From NCBI GenBank assembly GCA_016742275.1, contig JACVCD010000007.1:124001-188000 (forward strand): DNA of 64,000 bases. Direction: 5' to 3'. Below, piece by piece: positions 50,144 through 59,109 of the stretch. The notes beneath the pieces are model-generated. The model worked only from the letters and a program-made list of their open reading frames with translations, had not been told where the DNA came from and did not search any database. Each line of letters starts with the position of its first letter. The stretch's first letter is position 1. A program made the translations under genes and the position numbers. The DNA comes from Gemmatimonadaceae bacterium. Lineage in GTDB: Bacteria > Gemmatimonadota > Gemmatimonadetes > Gemmatimonadales > Gemmatimonadaceae.

Positions 50144-53047
50144 ATGAGTGAATCGCCGGCTCGTGAATGGCTGCAGGCGCTGCAGGACACGCAGACGCGT
50201 CAGCAGCAGGTAAGTGGCGAGGTGCGCCTGCATACGCGGGCGCCCTCGTTGCCGGCCGATCGGCGGCTGGTGTATCAGTTGCATCTCACGGAGCAGGCCA
50301 CCGAGCCTGGTGTTCGAGTGGAAATCGCGACGCAACGCCGCGATCGCGACGGCAGCTGGGATGAGCCAAAGCCATTTGCCTTCTCCGCCGACGCGTGGGT
50401 CAATGCGCCGGAAGCGATCGATCGACAGATCGCGGAAATGCTGCTCGGCAGTTCCGACGTGACGGGAGTCACGGGCATGCCATCGGGTGGGTTCGTGGTA
50501 CGTCCGCGTGCCTATGGCACGACACTGCGCACGATGTGTGACACCGGCCGCGCCATGCTGCGCAGCAATCGTCGATCACTCGATGGGCGTGTGCTCAGAT
50601 GGGACGATGGCGCTCCGTGGACCGTGGTGCTGCGTGTGGAGCGTCCGGCAGCAGACCGGTATTTGCTGGTGGCCGACGTACAGCGCGACGGAATATCACG
50701 TCCGCTCGCGGATACGGACTGGATCAATGAGCACGGCTTGATCGTGCTGGGCGATACGCTTGGCCGATTCGATGCGCAACAGATCTGGCCGTTGGTGCAG
50801 CGGCTGTGGAGAATGTCGGAGCTCGAACTGGGTGATGACCCGTCGCCATTTCTTTCCGCCTATCACCAGCTGCGTTCGGCACCGAAGCTGACATTGCCTC
50901 CCGGTGAGTTGCAGTCGGAAACCGATGACGCACCACAACCGCATCTGACCATCACCAGCGGTCCCGATCAGGGAAAGCGCACGCAGTCTTCACTCACGCT
51001 GCGCTTTCGCTACGGCACGACGCTGGTCGATGTGCAATCGAGCGCACCGACGGCATTTGATCGCAACACGCGTACACTGTATCGCCGTCGTACGGCGGCT
51101 GAGCGCAATGCCATGTCGCGGCTCCGCGCATTGGGCGCGCAGGAGATGTACGCGTTCGCTGACAATCGCATGGGCCTCATGCTGCAGGCACACGCCCTAC
51201 CGCGTCTCGTGTCGACGTTGGTGCGCGAAGGTTGGCATGTGGAGACCGATGGAGCCGTGTATGTCGCACCAGGCAAGCTCGAAGTGCACGTGTCGTCGGG
51301 GATCGACTGGTTCGATCTGACCGGTTCGGTACGGTACGGCGATCAGGAGGTCTCGCTTACGCAGATCCTCGCAGCGGTGGAGCAGGAGCTCGACCAGGTG
51401 ACATTGCCTGATGGTTCGGTGGGCTTTCTCCCGGACGATCGTCTCGATGAATTGCGCGCGCTGCTGGCCATTGGTGAACGCCGCGGCACGTCGTTGCGCT
51501 TCAAGCCGTCGCAGTTGGCGTTGCTCGATGTGCTGCTCGACGAATTGCCGGATGTTGACGTAGACGCACAGCTTTCGCAGGCGCGCGCGCAATTGCGCGA
51601 GTTCCGTTCCATCGGTTCAGTGCCGGTTGCCGAAGGATTTGTCGGTGAACTGCGCGGTTATCAGCGCGACGGTCTGGCGTGGTTCGAGTTTTTGCGACGA
51701 TTCGCACTGGGTGGCTGTCTCGCTGATGACATGGGTCTTGGCAAGACGGTACAGGTGCTGGCCATGCTCGAAGCGCGTCGCGTGGAAGGCAAGGGTATGT
51801 CGTTGCTGGTGGTGCCACGTTCCCTGGTGTTCAACTGGGTGCAGGAAGCCGCGCGCTTCACGCCACAGCTCAATGTGATCGACCTGAGTCACGCGGAACG
51901 TGCTGTCGATTCGCTCGACGATGCACAAGCCAACGTGGCGATCACCACGTACGGCACACTGCGACGTGATATCGAACGACTGGGCGCACGACGATTTGAC
52001 TATGTGGTGCTCGACGAGGCGCAGGCCATCAAGAATGCGGGCACGGCAACGGCCAAGGCCGCGCGTTTGCTGCAGGCCGAACATCGACTCGCACTCACCG
52101 GCACACCGATCGAGAATCGCATCGAGGAGCTTTGGAGTCTGTTCGAGTTCCTGAATCCCGGCATGCTTGGCGCGTCCACGCGATTCAGCAATGCCGCGCG
52201 CATGCTGGGTGTGGAGCAGACGGCTTTGCCACCGGCGCCGGGGCAGTCACCCGACGATGTGCTGTCGCGTGCACTGCGTCCGGTCATTCTGCGTCGCACC
52301 AAATCGCAGGTGGCTACGGAATTGCCACCGCGCACAGAACAGACGCTCGAGGTCGAGCTCGAACCGGAGCAGCGCGCGTTCTACGACGAATTGCGGCAGC
52401 AGTATGTGCAGAGTGTGTTTGCGCAGGTCGAGAAGGAAGGGTTGGCCAAGTCGCGCATGCACATTCTCGAGGCGTTGCTGCGTTTGCGTCAGGCGGCCTG
52501 CCATCCATCACTCGTGGATGCACGTCGCGGTTCGCTGCCTTCGGCCAAACTCGATGCGCTCATTCCGGCAGTGCAGGAAATCGCGGCCGAAGGGCACAAG
52601 GCGCTAGTGTTCTCGCAGTTCACGAGTTTTCTCTCGCTGCTGCGTCAGCGTCTCGATGCGTTGGGCATTGCCTACGAATACCTGGATGGCCGAACGCGCG
52701 ATCGTCAGGCGCGCGTGGAGCGCTTTCAGTCGGCCGATGGTCCGCCGCTGTTCCTCATCAGCCTCAAGGCTGGCGGGCATGGTCTCAATCTCACGGCGGC
52801 CGAGTACGTGTACCTGCTCGATCCGTGGTGGAATCCGGCGGTTGAGGCGCAGGCCATCGATCGCGCCCACCGCATTGGACAGACCCGTCATGTCCTGGCG
52901 ACGCGCGTCGTTGCACGTGATACGATCGAGTCCAAGATCCTCGAACTGCAGGCCAGCAAACGGGCATTGGCTGATGCGATCCTGAGTGAGGATCGCGGGG
53001 GCCTTGGCAGTATCGGGCGGGCGGAGTTGGAGTTGCTGCTGGGGTAG
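50144..53047 (+). CDS. SNF2-family DEAD/DEAH helicase
   Basis: The 967-aa Swi2/Snf2 ATPase has a long N-terminal region of about 490 residues. The helicase core follows: 'LRGYQRDGLAWFEFLRRFALGGCLADDMGLGKTVQVLAML' (Walker A GLGKT), 'VVLDEAQAIKN' (DEAQ), 'LALTGTPIENRIEELWSLFEFLNPG', 'ALVFSQFTSFLSLLRQRLDAL', and 'FLISLKAGGHGLNLTAAEYVYLLDPWWNPAVEAQAIDRAHRIGQTR'. This is the HepA/RapA-like bacterial SNF2 group with an SNF2_N-associated domain upstream. It translocates on double-stranded DNA and may remodel protein-DNA complexes. The start is ATG at 50144; the GH9 gene follows after 39 nt. Confidence 0.95.
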   Translation: MSESPAREWLQALQDTQTRQQQVSGEVRLHTRAPSLPADRRLVYQLHLTEQATEPGVRVEIATQRRDRDGSWDEPKPFAFSADAWVNAPEAIDRQIAEMLLGSSDVTGVTGMPSGGFVVRPRAYGTTLRTMCDTGRAMLRSNRRSLDGRVLRWDDGAPWTVVLRVERPAADRYLLVADVQRDGISRPLADTDWINEHGLIVLGDTLGRFDAQQIWPLVQRLWRMSELELGDDPSPFLSAYHQLRSAPKLTLPPGELQSETDDAPQPHLTITSGPDQGKRTQSSLTLRFRYGTTLVDVQSSAPTAFDRNTRTLYRRRTAAERNAMSRLRALGAQEMYAFADNRMGLMLQAHALPRLVSTLVREGWHVETDGAVYVAPGKLEVHVSSGIDWFDLTGSVRYGDQEVSLTQILAAVEQELDQVTLPDGSVGFLPDDRLDELRALLAIGERRGTSLRFKPSQLALLDVLLDELPDVDVDAQLSQARAQLREFRSIGSVPVAEGFVGELRGYQRDGLAWFEFLRRFALGGCLADDMGLGKTVQVLAMLEARRVEGKGMSLLVVPRSLVFNWVQEAARFTPQLNVIDLSHAERAVDSLDDAQANVAITTYGTLRRDIERLGARRFDYVVLDEAQAIKNAGTATAKAARLLQAEHRLALTGTPIENRIEELWSLFEFLNPGMLGASTRFSNAARMLGVEQTALPPAPGQSPDDVLSRALRPVILRRTKSQVATELPPRTEQTLEVELEPEQRAFYDELRQQYVQSVFAQVEKEGLAKSRMHILEALLRLRQAACHPSLVDARRGSLPSAKLDALIPAVQEIAAEGHKALVFSQFTSFLSLLRQRLDALGIAYEYLDGRTRDRQARVERFQSADGPPLFLISLKAGGHGLNLTAAEYVYLLDPWWNPAVEAQAIDRAHRIGQTRHVLATRVVARDTIESKILELQASKRALADAILSEDRGGLGSIGRAELELLLG

Positions 53048-53086
53048 CAGGATCGCGTGACACGAAGTGGCGGGATAGGATTGGTC

Positions 53087-55765
53087 ATGCCTTCCCACCC
53101 CTTCCGTATTGCAGCGCGTATGCTGTGCGCGTTGCTGGCACCAATTGGTGCCAAACTGTCCGCACAATCCGCGGCGCCGCCCCGCGCGCTGCTCCCCATT
53201 GATTTCACCGCGTCGGCCGAACACGGCTGGCTGGCCAAGCCGGTACTCGCCAGTCGCATGGTCGATGACATGTCGCGTCAGGGTGGGTGGACGCTGACTG
53301 GTGCCGGCACGCTGTCATACGTGAATGCACCCGTGTTGGGTGATATGCGTGCACTGCGTGTGGACATGCGCCTCAATCGCGCACCGGATATGCCGGAGCG
53401 TCCGCGACTGCCGGCCGTCAATCTGCGCCGCAGCATCGCTAACGAAGATTGGACGGCATTCAATCGCATCTCCATCTGGATTCGTCCAGACTTCACGGGC
53501 ATGCCGGTGTTGCCACTGCAGTTCGTGATGCACAACGATGGCGCGGTGAAAGTACCGGATCGCTACAATCGCGAAGGCACCCATGTGATCACGCTGGCAC
53601 GCAACGGCTGGCAGCAGATTACGTGGGAGATCGAGCCGCTGGCGCGCGATCGTGTCACGCGCCTCGAGATCGGCTACTTCGTGAACAAGATGCTGGCGGC
53701 ACCGGATGATCGTGTGGCATTCGAGATCGGCGCCATCGAATTGCAGCGGGTGGAACCCGATGTGCACACGGGTTGGGGTATTGGCCGTGGCAAGTTGGCG
53801 TACAGCCACAGTGGTTATGCGCCGTCAGTCTCCAAGTCGGCATTGGCCAGTGGGCTCACGGCCACGCATTTCGACATCGTACGTGTTGGCGACAATGCGT
53901 TTGGTGAGAGTGTGCTGCGGAAGCCAGTGCGCACGGTCACCACACCAACAGGGGCGTTTCAGCAGCTTGATTTCTCCGAGCTGCGTGAGCCGGGTCGCTA
54001 TGTCATTCGCACTGGCGACAACCTGAGTCGTGCGTTTGCCATTCACGATACGGTGTGGCATCCCTCGGTGTGGAAGTCGCTCAATTTTTACTATGGCAAT
54101 CGCTGCGGTTTCGACGTGCCCGGTGTGCACGGCATTGATCATGTGGACTGGTTTGCCACACAGGGATCGCAGCGCATTTCCATGAGTGGTGGATGGCACG
54201 ATGCCGGTGATCTCTCGCAGGGTGTGATCAACACCGGTGAGGGTGCGTATGCCATGTACGCGCTGGCCGAACAGCTGGCCAAGCGCGGTGGGGATCGCGC
54301 ATTGGTGGATCGCCTGATCGAAGAGGCCAACTGGGGTCTCGACTGGGTGTTGCGTGTGCGTTTCGAAGGCGGGTATCGACTCGGGTTTGGTTCGCACAAT
54401 TTCTGGAGCAACAACATCGTTGGTGATGCCGACGATCGGCTCGTCGAAGCAAAGAACAATCCGAACGCCAACTACATCGCAGCGGCCGCCGGGGCTATTG
54501 CGTCACGGGTGCTGGCCACGCGTGATCCGGCGCGTTCGGCGGAAGCGCTGCGCATTGCGCGTGATGACTGGAAGCACGCCATTGTGGGTATTGAAGGTCC
54601 ATCCACATGGCACACACCAGCGTTCGCGGCATCACGCATGGAGCTCGCAGCCATTGGCATCACCGCATCGCTGGAACTGTGGCGTGCCACACACGAAGAC
54701 CGCTATCGCGACAAGGCCATTGAGTTAGCGAAGATCGTGACGGGTTCACAGCAGGTCACTCGGGTTGGCAACACACTGCCATTGTCAGGCTTTTTCTACA
54801 CGGGACCTGATCGTGATACGATCTTTCATCAGTTCCACCGCGCGGCCGATCAATCGCCCATTGTGGCACTCGGCCAGCTGGTGGAGCTGTTGCCGGATCA
54901 TGCCGACTGGATGACGTGGTACGCCACAATTGTGCGTCACGCGGAATTCCAGAAGCGCACCGCGACCAACACCGCGCCCTATCACGTGTTGCCGGCATAT
55001 GTCTATCGCGTGGTCGATAGCGTGCAGGTCCCCGACTCCGGTGGCCGCTACCTAGAGAAGCAGAGCGAATACGCCGAGCAGGTACGTGCCGGCACGCCAA
55101 TGGGTGACGGTTGGTTCCTGCGCACATTCCCGGTGTGGTTCCAGCGCCGCGGCAACTACGGGGTGCTGCTGTCGCAGGCCAAGGGTCTGTCGGCTGCGTC
55201 GCGGCTGCGTGGTGATCGCGCCGGCTTCGAGCTCGCGACGCGTCAGGCCGAATGGGTGGTGGGACGCAATCCGTTTTCGCAGAGCACGCTATATGGCGAG
55301 GGCTATGACTGGGCGCAGCAGTACAGTGTGAGTTCAGGCGATATGGTGGGCACGTTGCCGGTGGGCATGCAGAGCCGAGGGAATACGGACCTCCCGTACT
55401 GGCCGTCGCAGAACATGTACGTGTACAAGGAAGTGTGGGTGCACTCCAACAACCGCTGGCTGTGGTTGATGGAGGACCTCATTGCCGGTGTTTCGGAGTC
55501 GAACGATTTCGAGATGACCGACACTACGGCAGCGAACGGTGAAATCACGGTGCGTCTCACGCTTCGTGGCACTGGAACCCAGCGCGTCACGCTGCGCGGG
55601 GACAATCTGCAGGTACGGACGCCGGCTACGCAGACGGTGGCGCTGCGTCCGGATGCGCCTACTACCGTGTCGTGGACTGCGCGCCGCCTGCGCGCCGATG
55701 CGCCGTGGGTGGCCGTGGCGGCTGAGATCGGCACGAATCGCCGCGCGGATCGATACGGGCATTGA
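53087..55765 (+). CDS. Secreted glycoside hydrolase family 9 (cellulase-type)
   Basis: The 892-aa protein has a signal peptide (RMLCALLAPIGAKLSAQ), an N-terminal beta-sandwich carbohydrate-like domain, a CelD_N-type Ig domain ('PVRTVTTPTGAFQQLDFSELREPGRYVIRTG') and the GH9 (alpha/alpha)6 barrel. The catalytic base motif is WHDAGDLSQG (Asp372, Asp375). A C-terminal 'WLWLMEDLIAGVSESNDFEM' region and a small beta domain follow. GH9 enzymes are endo- or exo-glucanases that invert configuration; some relatives act on chitosan or xyloglucan. No polysaccharide-utilisation genes flank it. ATG 53087 is taken because it directly precedes the signal peptide. Confidence 0.86.
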   Translation: MPSHPFRIAARMLCALLAPIGAKLSAQSAAPPRALLPIDFTASAEHGWLAKPVLASRMVDDMSRQGGWTLTGAGTLSYVNAPVLGDMRALRVDMRLNRAPDMPERPRLPAVNLRRSIANEDWTAFNRISIWIRPDFTGMPVLPLQFVMHNDGAVKVPDRYNREGTHVITLARNGWQQITWEIEPLARDRVTRLEIGYFVNKMLAAPDDRVAFEIGAIELQRVEPDVHTGWGIGRGKLAYSHSGYAPSVSKSALASGLTATHFDIVRVGDNAFGESVLRKPVRTVTTPTGAFQQLDFSELREPGRYVIRTGDNLSRAFAIHDTVWHPSVWKSLNFYYGNRCGFDVPGVHGIDHVDWFATQGSQRISMSGGWHDAGDLSQGVINTGEGAYAMYALAEQLAKRGGDRALVDRLIEEANWGLDWVLRVRFEGGYRLGFGSHNFWSNNIVGDADDRLVEAKNNPNANYIAAAAGAIASRVLATRDPARSAEALRIARDDWKHAIVGIEGPSTWHTPAFAASRMELAAIGITASLELWRATHEDRYRDKAIELAKIVTGSQQVTRVGNTLPLSGFFYTGPDRDTIFHQFHRAADQSPIVALGQLVELLPDHADWMTWYATIVRHAEFQKRTATNTAPYHVLPAYVYRVVDSVQVPDSGGRYLEKQSEYAEQVRAGTPMGDGWFLRTFPVWFQRRGNYGVLLSQAKGLSAASRLRGDRAGFELATRQAEWVVGRNPFSQSTLYGEGYDWAQQYSVSSGDMVGTLPVGMQSRGNTDLPYWPSQNMYVYKEVWVHSNNRWLWLMEDLIAGVSESNDFEMTDTTAANGEITVRLTLRGTGTQRVTLRGDNLQVRTPATQTVALRPDAPTTVSWTARRLRADAPWVAVAAEIGTNRRADRYGH

Positions 55766-55937
55766 TCGATCCCACCAGTGGATCGCATGGATCGCATGAA
55801 TCACTGAGGGTTCTGTAGGCGATCCGGCCCCGATCCGGATCGTCCCGGCCCATGGGTCTATCGAAACGGGAGGTGGATCAGCACCGTAGGCACGCTCGTC
55901 GTCCCCACCGCTGGTCCCCTCCCGTCACCGTTTGGTC

Positions 55938-57590
55938 ATGACCTCCCGTCGCGATTTTCTCAGGCAGGGCGGTACCGCCCTTGGCGCCTCCATGGGTGCC
56001 TCGCTGCTGACCGGCAGCGCGCTGGCTGGCATTCCCCGACTGCTGGCAGCTGCCCCGGCACCTGATCCCCGGGCACTCGAAGCGTTCACCGACATTGCCA
56101 ATGTGCGCGAGCTGATGAACGCCGCGCTCAATGCCGCAAAGATGGCCGGTGCCACCTACGCCGATGTGCGCTGCAGCCGACAGCGTCAGAACTTCGTGTT
56201 CACGCGCGAACAACAGATTCAGCAGGTGGTTGATACGGACACCGTGGGCATCGGTGTGCGCGCACTCGTGGACGGGACGTGGGGATTTGCGGCAACGCGC
56301 ATTCTCACCAGCGATGGCGCTGCGGCTGCTGCACGCGAAGCGGTGGCTATCGCCAAGGCATCCAAGGTGGCGCGCGCTACGCCCATTGAGTGGTTGCCAA
56401 CGCCAGTTGTCGCGAACGGAGTGTGGAAGGGTGCGTTCACGCAGGACCCGTTCGAAATTCCGGTGGAGCAGAAAGCCGATCTGCTGCTCAAAGCCAATGC
56501 CGCGGCGCTCAAGGCGAAGAATGTGAAGTACGTCTTCAGCGGATTCTTCTTCGTGAAGGACGAACGCAACTACGCCAACACCGACGGCACGGTCACCAAG
56601 CAGGATGTGGTGCGCTCCTGGCCCACCATGCAGATCACGGCGGTGTCGACCGACTTCACCGACTTCCAGAATCGCAGCAACATGGTGGCCCCGATGGCGC
56701 GCGGCTGGGAGTACGTGTTGTCCAATGATCTCGTGGGTAACGCGCAGAAGTGGGGCGAGGAAGCCGCAGCGAAACTCACCGGCAAGCCGGTCGAGGTGGG
56801 TCGCTACGATCTCGTGCTCGATCCGCAGAATCTCTGGCTCACCATTCACGAAAGCATCGGCCATCCGACCGAGCTCGATCGTGCCATGGGTTACGAAGCC
56901 AACTACGCCGGCACGAGTTTCATTGCGCCGCCGGAGAAGATGCTGGGAACTCTCAAGTACGGCCCGTCCATCATGAATGTGCAGGGTGACCGTTCACAGG
57001 CAGGTGGACTCTCCACCATCGGTTGGGACGATGATGGTGTGAAGCCCGATGAATTCCTCATCGTGAAGAACGGCATGTTCAATGATTACCAGACCACACG
57101 TGAGCAGGCGCCGTGGCTGCGCTCTTGGTATCAGAAGAATGGCGCGCCCGTCCGCTCACACGGCTGCTCATATGCACAGGGTTGGGACAATGTGCAGTTC
57201 CAGCGCATGCCCAATGTGTCGCTCTTGCCCGGCGAACGTGATCTCACGATGGATGATCTCATTTCGGCCACCGATCGCGGCATTCTCATTCAGGGCGACG
57301 GCTCGTTCTCCATTGATCAGCAGCGTTACAACGCGCAGTTCGGTGGACAGCTCTACCACGAGATCAAGGGTGGAAAGGTTGTTGGTGTGCTGAAAGACGT
57401 GGCGTATCAGATTCGCACGCCGGACTTCTGGAACAGCATGGACATGATTGGTGGCAAGCGCAGCTATCAACTCGGTGGATCGTTCTTTGACGGCAAGGGA
57501 CAGCCGCCACAGGTGAATGCCGTAAGTCACGGCTCACCGCCGGCGCGATTCCGCAACGTCAACGTCATCAACACCGGGAGGAAGGCGTAA
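55938..57590 (+). CDS. TldD-type metalloprotease with Tat signal
   Basis: The 550-aa protein begins with a twin-arginine signal (SRRDFLRQG, then a hydrophobic stretch), unlike the cytoplasmic E. coli TldD. The protease domain has the HExxxH zinc motif H304-E305-S-I-G-H308 in 'LWLTIHESIGHPTELDRAMG' and ends with 'GSPPARFRNVNVI'. TldD pairs with TldE/PmbA in a heterodimer that cleaves unfolded peptides. The pmbA-like gene overlaps its stop by one base. ATG 55938 is the start; a TTG two codons earlier is less likely. The Tat signal suggests export, folded, perhaps with the partner. Confidence 0.92.
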   Translation: MTSRRDFLRQGGTALGASMGASLLTGSALAGIPRLLAAAPAPDPRALEAFTDIANVRELMNAALNAAKMAGATYADVRCSRQRQNFVFTREQQIQQVVDTDTVGIGVRALVDGTWGFAATRILTSDGAAAAAREAVAIAKASKVARATPIEWLPTPVVANGVWKGAFTQDPFEIPVEQKADLLLKANAAALKAKNVKYVFSGFFFVKDERNYANTDGTVTKQDVVRSWPTMQITAVSTDFTDFQNRSNMVAPMARGWEYVLSNDLVGNAQKWGEEAAAKLTGKPVEVGRYDLVLDPQNLWLTIHESIGHPTELDRAMGYEANYAGTSFIAPPEKMLGTLKYGPSIMNVQGDRSQAGGLSTIGWDDDGVKPDEFLIVKNGMFNDYQTTREQAPWLRSWYQKNGAPVRSHGCSYAQGWDNVQFQRMPNVSLLPGERDLTMDDLISATDRGILIQGDGSFSIDQQRYNAQFGGQLYHEIKGGKVVGVLKDVAYQIRTPDFWNSMDMIGGKRSYQLGGSFFDGKGQPPQVNAVSHGSPPARFRNVNVINTGRKA

Positions 57591-58957
57591 TGCGCTCGGA
57601 TATGCGATCAGCTGAAAACGGCGCCATCCTCACGCGGGAGCAGGCGCAGGCCATCGTCGAGAAGGCGGTGAAGTTGTCCAAGGCCGATGCGGTGGATGTG
57701 CAGGTCAATACATACACGGCCGGCAACATCCGTTTTGCCGACAATCAGGTCAGCACGGCCGGCAGCACCACCGACGCACAGCTCGGTATTCAAAGTGCGT
57801 TCGGACCCAAGCACGCGGTGGTCACTACCAACGATCTGTCCGACGCGGCCATCGAGCGTGCAGTGCGCGAGAGTGAGCGGCTGGCCCGACTGGCCCCGGA
57901 TGATCCAGAGTCGATGCCGCAGTTGGGCACACAGCAGTACACGCCGGTCACGTCGTACTTCGAGTCAACGGCATCACTTTCGGCCGACGATCGTGCACGC
58001 GCAGCACTCACCGCGCTCGAAATTGCGCGCAAGGGTGGCGACCTCAAAGCGGCCGGCTATCTGGTCACGACGGCCGGTGCATTGGCCATTGGCAACAGCA
58101 CCGGCATGTTTGCGTATCATCGCAGCACGAACGCCAACTATTCACTCACCGTGCGCACCACCGATGGCACCGGCTCCGGTTGGGCGGCGGCAGATCACGC
58201 GGATTGGGCGCAGCTCGATGCGCGTCGTGTGGCAGAGCGTGCGAGCGAGAAGGCACGCTTGTCACGCAATCCGGTGGCGGTCGAGCCAGGTCGTTACACG
58301 GTGATTCTTGAACCGCAGGCGGTTGGTGACCTGGTACAGCTCATCTCCAACTATGCCGACGCACGCAGCGCCGATGAAGGGCGCAGTCCCTTCGTGAAGC
58401 AGGGCGGTGGCAACAAGGTGGGCGAAAAGCTTGTTGATGAACGTGTCACGCTGTTCTCCGATCCGGCCGATCCACAATTGCTCGGACGTCCCTGGGATTT
58501 TGAGGGCATGCCGCTCGGCCGTCAGGTGTGGATGGAGAATGGTGTACTCAAGCAGCTCATCTACTCGCGCTTCTGGGCCAAGAAGCAGGGCAAGACACCC
58601 ACTGGTGGACCGAGCACATTCAAGATGGCCGGCGGCACACAGAGCATCGACGAGCTCATTGCCGGTACGACACGTGGTGTGCTGGTCACGCGGCTCTGGT
58701 ATCTGCGTGAAGTCGATCCGCGCACGATTCTCTACACCGGACTCACACGCGACGGCACATTTCTCGTGGAGAACGGCAAGATCACGAAGGCGCTGCGCAA
58801 CTTCCGTTTCAATGAGTCGCCGCTGTTCGTGCTGAACAACATCGAAGCCATCGGACGCGCCGAACGGCTGGCGGGAACAGAGCAGGGCGGCGATGTGGTG
58901 ATGCCTTCGATCAGGGCGAGGGACTTTAACTTCACTTCATTGTCGGAAGCGGTGTAA
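57590..58957 (+). CDS. PmbA/TldE-like partner of TldD
   Basis: The 455-aa protein belongs to the same superfamily but lacks the HExxxH motif; it has 'SADDRARAALTALEIARKGGDLKAAGYLVTTAG', 'VEPGRYTVILEPQAVGDLVQL' and 'GGTQSIDELIAGTTRGVLVTRLWYLREVDPRTILYTGLTRDGTFLVENG', all as in TldE. It starts ATG 57590, sharing its A with the upstream TAA (TAATG). No signal peptide is present, so how the pair is assembled across the membrane, if the partner is truly exported, is unclear; hitch-hiker export through Tat is one possibility. Confidence 0.92.
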   Translation: MRSDMRSAENGAILTREQAQAIVEKAVKLSKADAVDVQVNTYTAGNIRFADNQVSTAGSTTDAQLGIQSAFGPKHAVVTTNDLSDAAIERAVRESERLARLAPDDPESMPQLGTQQYTPVTSYFESTASLSADDRARAALTALEIARKGGDLKAAGYLVTTAGALAIGNSTGMFAYHRSTNANYSLTVRTTDGTGSGWAAADHADWAQLDARRVAERASEKARLSRNPVAVEPGRYTVILEPQAVGDLVQLISNYADARSADEGRSPFVKQGGGNKVGEKLVDERVTLFSDPADPQLLGRPWDFEGMPLGRQVWMENGVLKQLIYSRFWAKKQGKTPTGGPSTFKMAGGTQSIDELIAGTTRGVLVTRLWYLREVDPRTILYTGLTRDGTFLVENGKITKALRNFRFNESPLFVLNNIEAIGRAERLAGTEQGGDVVMPSIRARDFNFTSLSEAV

Positions 58958-58990
58958 CGGCGGCGGTGTAGCAGCGGGCCAAACAAAAAA

Positions 58991-59074
58991 ACAGTTGTCA
59001 GTTTTCAGTGATCAGTCCCGAGTGAGAGTGTTACTACTCCAACTCGGGACTGATCACTGGCAACTGACAACTGT
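58991..59074. repeat. Long inverted repeat with CAGT-word arms between convergent genes
   Basis: The arms 58991-59023 and 59042-59074 (33 nt each) are complementary except at two positions; the loop is 59024-59041. The arms are made of CAGT/CAGTTGTCAGT words. The structure lies 33 nt after the pmbA-like stop and 35 nt before the dipeptidase stop (59110), so it may end or protect both transcripts. A seven-A run precedes the left arm, giving a T-run on the minus strand, as expected for termination of the dipeptidase transcript. Confidence 0.87.
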
Positions 59075-59109
59075 TGTTCAACCCACTCCCGCCACGCAGG
59101 AGTGATTGC

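Noticed and set aside
55766..55937. Repeated GATCGCATG/GATCC words between the GH9 and TldD genes, possibly a fourth long hairpin
   Set aside because: The complementarity is patchy when the arms are aligned base by base, so I do not count it with the three long inverted repeats.
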